From DAISLF01 sp964517345 (GTDB lineage: Bacteria; Patescibacteriota; Gracilibacteria; Peribacterales; Peribacteraceae): DNA of 35,278 nt. The translations under genes were made by a program, and so were the position numbers. Position 1 is the stretch's first letter. Each line of letters starts with the position of its first letter. This document shows positions 31,032-35,278 of the stretch, in pieces. Below the pieces are notes generated by a model that did not search any database, had not been told where the DNA came from, and saw nothing but the letters and a program-made list of their open reading frames with translations. The DNA is taken from NCBI GenBank assembly GCA_964517345.1, contig CAZFBZ010000008.1:1-35278 (forward strand). Reading direction: 5' to 3'.

Positions 31032-32243
31032 ATGACCGATTTCGATACCATCCCCCGGGCCCTCGACGCCTTGCGCGCCGGGGAATTTGTGATCGTCGTC
31101 GATGACGAGCGGCGCGAGAACGAAGGAGACCTTGTCATCGCCGCCGAGCACATGACACCGGAGAAGATGGCATTCATGATCCGCCACACCGGCGGAGTCG
31201 TTTGTCTTCCGCTCGACGAGGCGACCGCAGATCGTTTGGCGCTGCCGCCGATGGTGGTGCGCAACACCTCGCGTCTGGGCACGCCGTTCACCGTCAGCAT
31301 CGACGCCGCGGAGGGCGTCACCACCGGCATCTCCGCCGCGGACCGGAGTGCGACCGTGCTCGCGGCTTCCCGGCCGGACGCGACGGCGCACGAGCTGCGC
31401 CAACCCGGACATATCTTCCCGCTGCGCGCGCGCGATGGCGGCGTGCTCGTCCGCGCCGGACACACCGAGGCATCCGTTGATCTCTGCGGCCTCGCGGGAT
31501 TGCGACCGGTCGGCGTGCTGAGCGAGCTGATGCACGACGACGGATCGATGATGCGCCTGCCCGCGCTCCGTGAGTTCGCCACGACGCACAAGATGCCGCT
31601 TATTCGCATCGACGATCTCATCGCGTGGCGCCGCCGCACGGAGACGCTTGTCTCGCTTGAAGCCGAGAGCGCGCTCGATACCGACACCGGATCGTGGACG
31701 TTGCGCGTGTACCGCGACACGCTGCACGGCTCCGAACACGTCGCGATGATCAAGGGCGCATTGAATGCGGATCATCCGACTCTCGTGCGTGTCCACTCGG
31801 AATGTCTGACGGGCGACGCACTCGGTTCGACGCACTGCGACTGCGGTCATCAGCTGCGTCTCGCAATGAAGCGCATCGCGGACGAAGGCACGGGAGTGCT
31901 TCTCTATATGCGACAGGAGGGACGCGGCATCGGACTTGTGAACAAGATCCGCGCGTATGATCTGCAGTCGCGCGAAAACCTCGACACCGTCGAGGCCAAT
32001 GAGCGTCTGGGCCTGCCAGTTGATCTGCGTGAATACGGCATCGGAGCGCAGATTCTGCGTGATTTAGGCATCACGCAGTTACGACTGCTGACGAATAATC
32101 CGAAGAAGATCGTGGGCCTGCAGGGATACGGATTGTCGGTCGTCGAGCAGACGCCGATCGAGATGTCCGACGTATCCGAGCGACAGAAAAAATATCTGCG
32201 CACGAAGAAAGAAAAGATGGGTCACTTGCTCCACGACGCGTGA
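31032..32243 (+). CDS. ribBA: Bifunctional DHBP synthase/GTP cyclohydrolase II
   Basis: A 403-residue fusion carrying out the two entry steps of riboflavin synthesis. The N-terminal half (about 1-205) is 3,4-dihydroxy-2-butanone-4-phosphate synthase, with 'DDERRENEGDLVIAAE' and 'QPGHIFPLRA'. The C-terminal half (about 210-403) is GTP cyclohydrolase II, with the zinc site 'ECLTGDALGSTHCDC', the 'MRQEGRGIGLVNKIRAY' motif and 'LTNNPKKI'. Both active sites look complete. The ATG at 31032 fits the family start and the -10 at 31016-31021, although the frame is open upstream. Together with ribE and ribH it covers all dedicated steps except those of RibD. Confidence 0.95.
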   Translation: MTDFDTIPRALDALRAGEFVIVVDDERRENEGDLVIAAEHMTPEKMAFMIRHTGGVVCLPLDEATADRLALPPMVVRNTSRLGTPFTVSIDAAEGVTTGISAADRSATVLAASRPDATAHELRQPGHIFPLRARDGGVLVRAGHTEASVDLCGLAGLRPVGVLSELMHDDGSMMRLPALREFATTHKMPLIRIDDLIAWRRRTETLVSLEAESALDTDTGSWTLRVYRDTLHGSEHVAMIKGALNADHPTLVRVHSECLTGDALGSTHCDCGHQLRLAMKRIADEGTGVLLYMRQEGRGIGLVNKIRAYDLQSRENLDTVEANERLGLPVDLREYGIGAQILRDLGITQLRLLTNNPKKIVGLQGYGLSVVEQTPIEMSDVSERQKKYLRTKKEKMGHLLHDA

Positions 32244-32273
32244 GTGCGGTGAAAAAATAAATTTTTCCGCGAA

Positions 32274-32483
32274 GAACGCGTTTGCAAGCACATCACAATT
32301 CATCGTGCTGCGCTTCGCAAAATTCTTTNNNNNNNNNNNNNNNNNNNNNNNNNNNNNNNNNNNNNNNNNNNNNNNNNNNNNNNNNNNNNNNNNNNNNNNN
32401 NNNNNNNNNNNNNNNNNNNNNNNNNNNNGAACGCGTTTGCAAGCACATCACAATTCATCGTGCTGCGCTTCGCAAAATTCTTT
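32274..32483. repeat. Assembly gap flanked by an exact 55-base duplication
   Basis: Bases 32274-32328 and 32429-32483 are identical and enclose exactly 100 N (32329-32428), as at 24967-25176. The true intergenic distance between ribBA and the small lysine-rich gene is therefore probably about 142 bases. No gene is visible in it. A weak hairpin GCGG..AAAAA/TTTTT..CCGC just after ribBA could help end transcription. Confidence 0.9.
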
Positions 32484-32509
32484 TCAAATTAAGGAACGCT
32501 TCCTACACT
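32481..32509 (+). promoter_or_regulatory. Promoter TTTTCA-N17-TACACT of the lysine-rich peptide gene
   Basis: The -35 TTTTCA is at 32481-32486 and the -10 TACACT at 32504-32509, with a 17-base spacer. The predicted leader is about 25 bases and pyrimidine-rich (TTTGTTTCCCCCAGTTTCT), without a Shine-Dalgarno site. Confidence 0.6.
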
Positions 32510-32540
32510 CGTGCACAGTTATTTGTTTCCCCCAGTTTCT

Positions 32541-32624
32541 ATGGTCAAGAAAAAGAAGACCATGAAAAAGAAGAAGACGACGACCAAGAAGAGGAAGTCG
32601 TCCTCCAAGAAGAAAAAGAGGTGA
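32541..32624 (+). CDS. 27-residue lysine-rich peptide
   Basis: A tiny open frame of 27 codons encoding MVKKKKTMKKKKTTTKKRKS plus SSKKKKR. About two thirds of the residues are Lys or Arg and the rest are almost only Thr and Ser. It has its own promoter (32481-32509) and is followed directly by a perfect 12-bp terminator, so it is a dedicated single-gene transcript. The codons use both AAA and AAG and the ATG and TGA are clean, arguing against a simple low-complexity accident. Its extreme charge suggests binding to nucleic acid or the ribosome, as with histone-like tails or small basic ribosomal proteins. Function and family are unknown. Confidence 0.6.
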   Translation: MVKKKKTMKKKKTTTKKRKSSSKKKKR

Positions 32625-32630
32625 AATCGG

Positions 32631-32662
32631 AAACGCCGTCCCGCGGGACGGCGTTTTTTTTT
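32631..32662 (+). terminator. Intrinsic terminator of the lysine-rich peptide gene
   Basis: A perfect 12-bp stem, AAACGCCGTCCC (32631-32642) with GGGACGGCGTTT (32645-32656), is continued by T residues to 32662. It starts six bases after the stop codon. Confidence 0.92.
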
Positions 32663-32690
32663 GCGCGCGGCGCGGTGACGCGCTTACACT
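32661..32690 (+). promoter_or_regulatory. Promoter of the M20 peptidase gene, leaderless type
   Basis: TACACT (32685-32690) ends exactly six bases before ATG 32697. A -35-like TTGCGC (32661-32666) overlaps the end of the preceding terminator, with an 18-base spacer. Confidence 0.55.
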
Positions 32691-32696
32691 GCGTTC

Positions 32697-33782
32697 ATGC
32701 ACGACGATCTCCTCCGCCATCTCACGACCTTCATCGCGTTCCGCACCACGCCCGAGAATCCGGGCGAAAAGGTCGCCTGTCTCGAATGGGTCCGTTCAAC
32801 CTTCCTGAAGGACGTGCATCTGCCGATCGTCGAAGGCGACATCAATGACGCGCCGTATCTGTTCGTGGAGCATCCCGATCCGCAGCTCCTCTGGTTCGCC
32901 CACGTCGATGTCGTTCCGGGGCGCGACGATCAGTTCGTGCTGCGTCAGGAAGGAGACAGTGTCTACGGTCGCGGCGCGAAAGACATGAAAGGCGCGGCGC
33001 TCACATTCCTGATCGCCTACGCCGAAGCCTGCGCCGCGGGAAAGCCGCCGCGCGTCAGCGTGCTTCTGACCAGCGACGAAGAAACCGGCGGACGCACGCC
33101 GCGCGCCCTCGTGTCGCGCAAAGCGCTCGGCACCGTGCCGGTCGCGTTCACGCCGGACACCGGAGATCATCCGCACCTCGTCACGGAGCTGAAAGGCGCC
33201 ATGTGGGCCCGCCTTGTTGCCGAGGGCGCGAGCGGTCACGGCGCGATGCCGTGGTCCGCGGACAACCCGGTTCCGCTGCTGATGAAAACCGTGCTCCTGC
33301 TCCTGGAAAAATTCCCGCCAGGTACCGAGAAAGACTGGCGCATGACGATCTCGCCGACGATGCTCGACGGCAGCGACGCGTTCAACCGCATCCCGGGCGA
33401 AGCCTCGTGCTTGCTCGACATTCGCTTTCCGCGCTCCGTACACGCCACGCCTGCCGACGCGCTCGCCGAGCTCACGGCGCTGCTGCCCCCCGGATGCCGC
33501 CTGCTTCCTGTCGAGACCGCCGAGGCGCTGTGGACCGATCCCGAGCACCCGATGGTGAAACTCATCCATCGTCTCGCCGAGGAGGTTACCGGCGGACCGG
33601 TCCGCCTGAGCCGGGAACACGGTTCCTCGGACGCACGGACCTTCGCATCTCAGGGGATTCCAGCATTCCTGTACGGTCCCATCGGCGGAGACCTGCACGG
33701 GGCCAATGAATGGATCTCCGTCGGCTCGCTGCGGGAGCACGTCGAGCTGAACCGCCGGCTGCTGAAGGAATTGGGCACCTGA
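32697..33782 (+). CDS. M20-family metallopeptidase, DapE/ArgE-like
   Basis: A 361-residue di-zinc hydrolase. The motifs are 'FAHVDVVPG' (H69, D71), 'YGRGAKDMKGA' (bridging D96), 'TSDEETGG' (E128/E129), 'TPDTGD' (D154), the lid-domain 'EGASGHGAMPW' and a C-terminal 'DLHGANEW' histidine. The length and pattern fit DapE (succinyl-diaminopimelate desuccinylase), ArgE or a carboxypeptidase. The sequence alone does not separate these, so no symbol is given. There is no signal peptide. Its start is fixed by the -10 six bases upstream. It is separate from the M20 protein at 16251, which is longer and clearly diverged. Confidence 0.85.
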   Translation: MHDDLLRHLTTFIAFRTTPENPGEKVACLEWVRSTFLKDVHLPIVEGDINDAPYLFVEHPDPQLLWFAHVDVVPGRDDQFVLRQEGDSVYGRGAKDMKGAALTFLIAYAEACAAGKPPRVSVLLTSDEETGGRTPRALVSRKALGTVPVAFTPDTGDHPHLVTELKGAMWARLVAEGASGHGAMPWSADNPVPLLMKTVLLLLEKFPPGTEKDWRMTISPTMLDGSDAFNRIPGEASCLLDIRFPRSVHATPADALAELTALLPPGCRLLPVETAEALWTDPEHPMVKLIHRLAEEVTGGPVRLSREHGSSDARTFASQGIPAFLYGPIGGDLHGANEWISVGSLREHVELNRRLLKELGT

Positions 33783-33805
33783 AGGTGCTTTTGGGGCGGC
33801 TGTAA

Positions 33806-33832
33806 TTGACAAAAATGCATTTTATATATAAA
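33806..33832 (+). promoter_or_regulatory. Promoter of the methyltransferase-like gene
   Basis: A perfect -35 TTGACA is at 33806-33811 in an AT-rich island. A TATAAA at 33827-33832 (spacer 15) gives a short leader before ATG 33845. A TATACT (33837-33842) lies too close to the ATG to serve for that start. Confidence 0.5.
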
Positions 33833-33844
33833 AACATATACTCT

Positions 33845-35278
33845 ATGGCTACGACCATCATGCATCGGGATTGGGCCAGCTTTCCGACCCGCGATGGGTC
33901 CCGGAACTTGTACGAACCCAATGCCTGGAAGCCCTTCATCGGATCGGTCATGCCGTTCAGGCCCGGGCGCGAACGTTTGTGGGAAGAGTTCGGCGAGCCG
34001 TTTCCNNNNNNNNNNNNNNNNNNNNNNNNNNNNNNNNNNNNNNNNNNNNNNNNNNNNNNNNNNNNNNNNNNNNNNNNNNNNNNNNNNNNNNNNNNNNNNN
34101 NNNNNCGGAAGACATGCAGATGGAGGGAACCCTCCAGCCCAAGCCGCACCGCCACTGGGTGACGGACCGCAGCGAAGCCGCGCATGACCGGCGCACGGGC
34201 GTTCCGTTGAGGGCTCTGCTGCAGAAATTCCCCGCCAAGAACATGCAGGGCGTGTTTGTGGATCTCGGATCGGGCAACGGCACCTGCCGCGACGAGCTCT
34301 CGTCTGCCTGCCAGCAGGCCGGTTACCAGAGTGTGGGTGTCACGCTCGCCGCGCATTATCCGCTGACGCCGCTGATCGCGCGGCTTGTTAATTTCGATGC
34401 ACTGCAGAGGGATATCGGCATTGTCCTGCCGGAGGAAGAGCGCGACTTGCTCTGTGATTTTCTCGCGTGTCTCGTGATGGCGAAGGACGGACAGGTGGAA
34501 CAGGACGAGTTCCCCCGCGATGCCGCTACGCTCCAGGAACTGGGCAGGGACGTTCGCTCGATCGCGGCGATCCTGTGCCGCAAGGCCATCCACCTTCCGC
34601 TGACCCGGTGCATTCCCACAGTGGAGAGCATCCATCAGGACGGAGAAGTCCGGTATCCCCGCAAGATCGAGGCGCCGCACACAGAATCCTTTGCAGCTGC
34701 GGCGTTCCGTCTGTCACTGGGCATGTCGAAGTATTTGCGCCGCGCCGATCCCCTGGAACAGGTGCCCGCCTACCTGCCGGGAACAGTCATTAGCGATTTC
34801 CAGGAGCTCGAAAAACTGCGCGACGGCAGCGTGGACCTGATGCGCAGCGTCCGCGGTACCGTCTACATCCGCGGCGATGACTATGTCCGCATGATGCTCA
34901 TCCTCGCGCGCAAACTGCGCGGTGATGGCATCGCCGTGTTCGACTGCGTCCGCGACAACGACGGTTGGCGCTACCGTTTGGGCGAATGGCTCCGCATCGC
35001 CCGGGTGCTTGCCGAAGCCGACCCCGACATGCGCCTCAGCGTGGTCGTCGGCCCTCCGTTCCCGGGAGAGGACCATTGCCAGTCGCGCGCGGTGCCATTG
35101 TCCATCGTGATGAGCCGGAATCCGGCGGCGCATATCTACAGTGCGTCTGTCCTGCCCGCACGGGATCCCGAATCCGGCGTTGGGTACGCGCTGATGCCGC
35201 TGGAGCATTACTGCTCGGACGACGGCGATCTTGCGCTGCTCGATGCAGAGGGCGGCGTGCTGAACGACGTGCGTGCCT
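33845..35278 (+). CDS. Methyltransferase-like protein, internal gap, C-terminus outside the window
   Basis: The N-terminal 53 residues start at ATG 33845 ('MATTIMHRDWASF...'). After a 100-N gap (34006-34105) an open frame runs from 34108 to the window end without a stop. It contains 'GVFVDLGSGNGTCRDEL', a motif I for S-adenosylmethionine binding, about 48 residues after the gap. Later it has 'DLMRSVRGTVYIRGDDYVRMMLILARKL', which resembles the strand and helix after the methyltransferase acidic loop. The frames on the two sides differ, but the gap size is nominal, so one gene is most likely. This gap has no flanking duplication and hides real sequence. Substrate unknown. Confidence 0.55.

Noticed and set aside
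32541..32624. Lysine-rich stretch as a mere low-complexity accident
   Set aside because: A matching promoter, clean start and stop and an immediately following perfect terminator make a coincidence less likely. It is kept as a gene with moderate confidence.

Overview
The window is GC-rich, densely packed bacterial DNA using the standard code: TGA clearly ends genes, for example ribE directly before ribH. There are no tRNA, rRNA, CRISPR or transposase genes. The mix suggests an uncultivated lineage of the Patescibacteria/CPR type, perhaps Peregrinibacteria/Peribacteria-like: SLH surface proteins with a conserved cysteine pair, many small lipoproteins, an IleRS of the eukaryote-like class, almost no Shine-Dalgarno sequences, and many uncharacterised genes. 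This placement is an inference, because no phylogenetic marker RNA is present.

Layout. 1-2.9 kb: a duplicated DoxX-like membrane protein, two unknown or transglutaminase-like proteins and a methyltransferase. 2.9-6.1 kb: an envelope block with a Cys-rich lipoprotein, a likely structured small RNA with its own promoter and terminator, then two lipoproteins and two small membrane proteins in a row. 6.1-7.8 kb: two paralogous SLH proteins. 7.8-11.7 kb: a Phd-Doc toxin-antitoxin pair, an MFS transporter, a possible multi-HTH protein and a small membrane protein. 11.8-16.1 kb: a giant isoleucyl-tRNA synthetase with two inserted histidine-phosphatase domains. 16.2-19.4 kb: an M20 peptidase and two unknown proteins. 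19.4-22.1 kb: a RelA/SpoT-type hydrolase fused to a ten-helix EamA-like transporter. 22.2-28.3 kb: a NUDIX hydrolase, a peroxiredoxin-like protein, a membrane glycosyltransferase split by an assembly gap, and uvrA. 28.4-32.2 kb: riboflavin genes ribE, ribH and ribBA with an SLH/PPC-like surface protein between them. 32.2-35.3 kb: a 27-residue lysine-rich peptide gene, an M20 peptidase and an incomplete methyltransferase-like gene running off the end.

Expression signals are unusually readable. Many genes have a -10 hexamer (TACACT, TATACT, TATAGT and similar) ending 6-12 bases before the start codon, so the predicted transcript starts at or almost at the initiator. This fixes several starts (1516, 3962, 8614, 9908, 16141, GTG 28459, 31032, 32697). 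Other genes have pyrimidine-rich leaders instead of Shine-Dalgarno sites.

Most notable are the IleRS with two apparently intact phosphatase domains, the RSH-transporter fusion with a decayed synthetase domain, the structured ~112-nt RNA at 3831-3942, and the poly-lysine mini-gene at 32541. Two of the three 100-N gaps are flanked by exact 55-base duplications. These are almost certainly unmerged contig overlaps, and collapsing one of them restores an intact gene.
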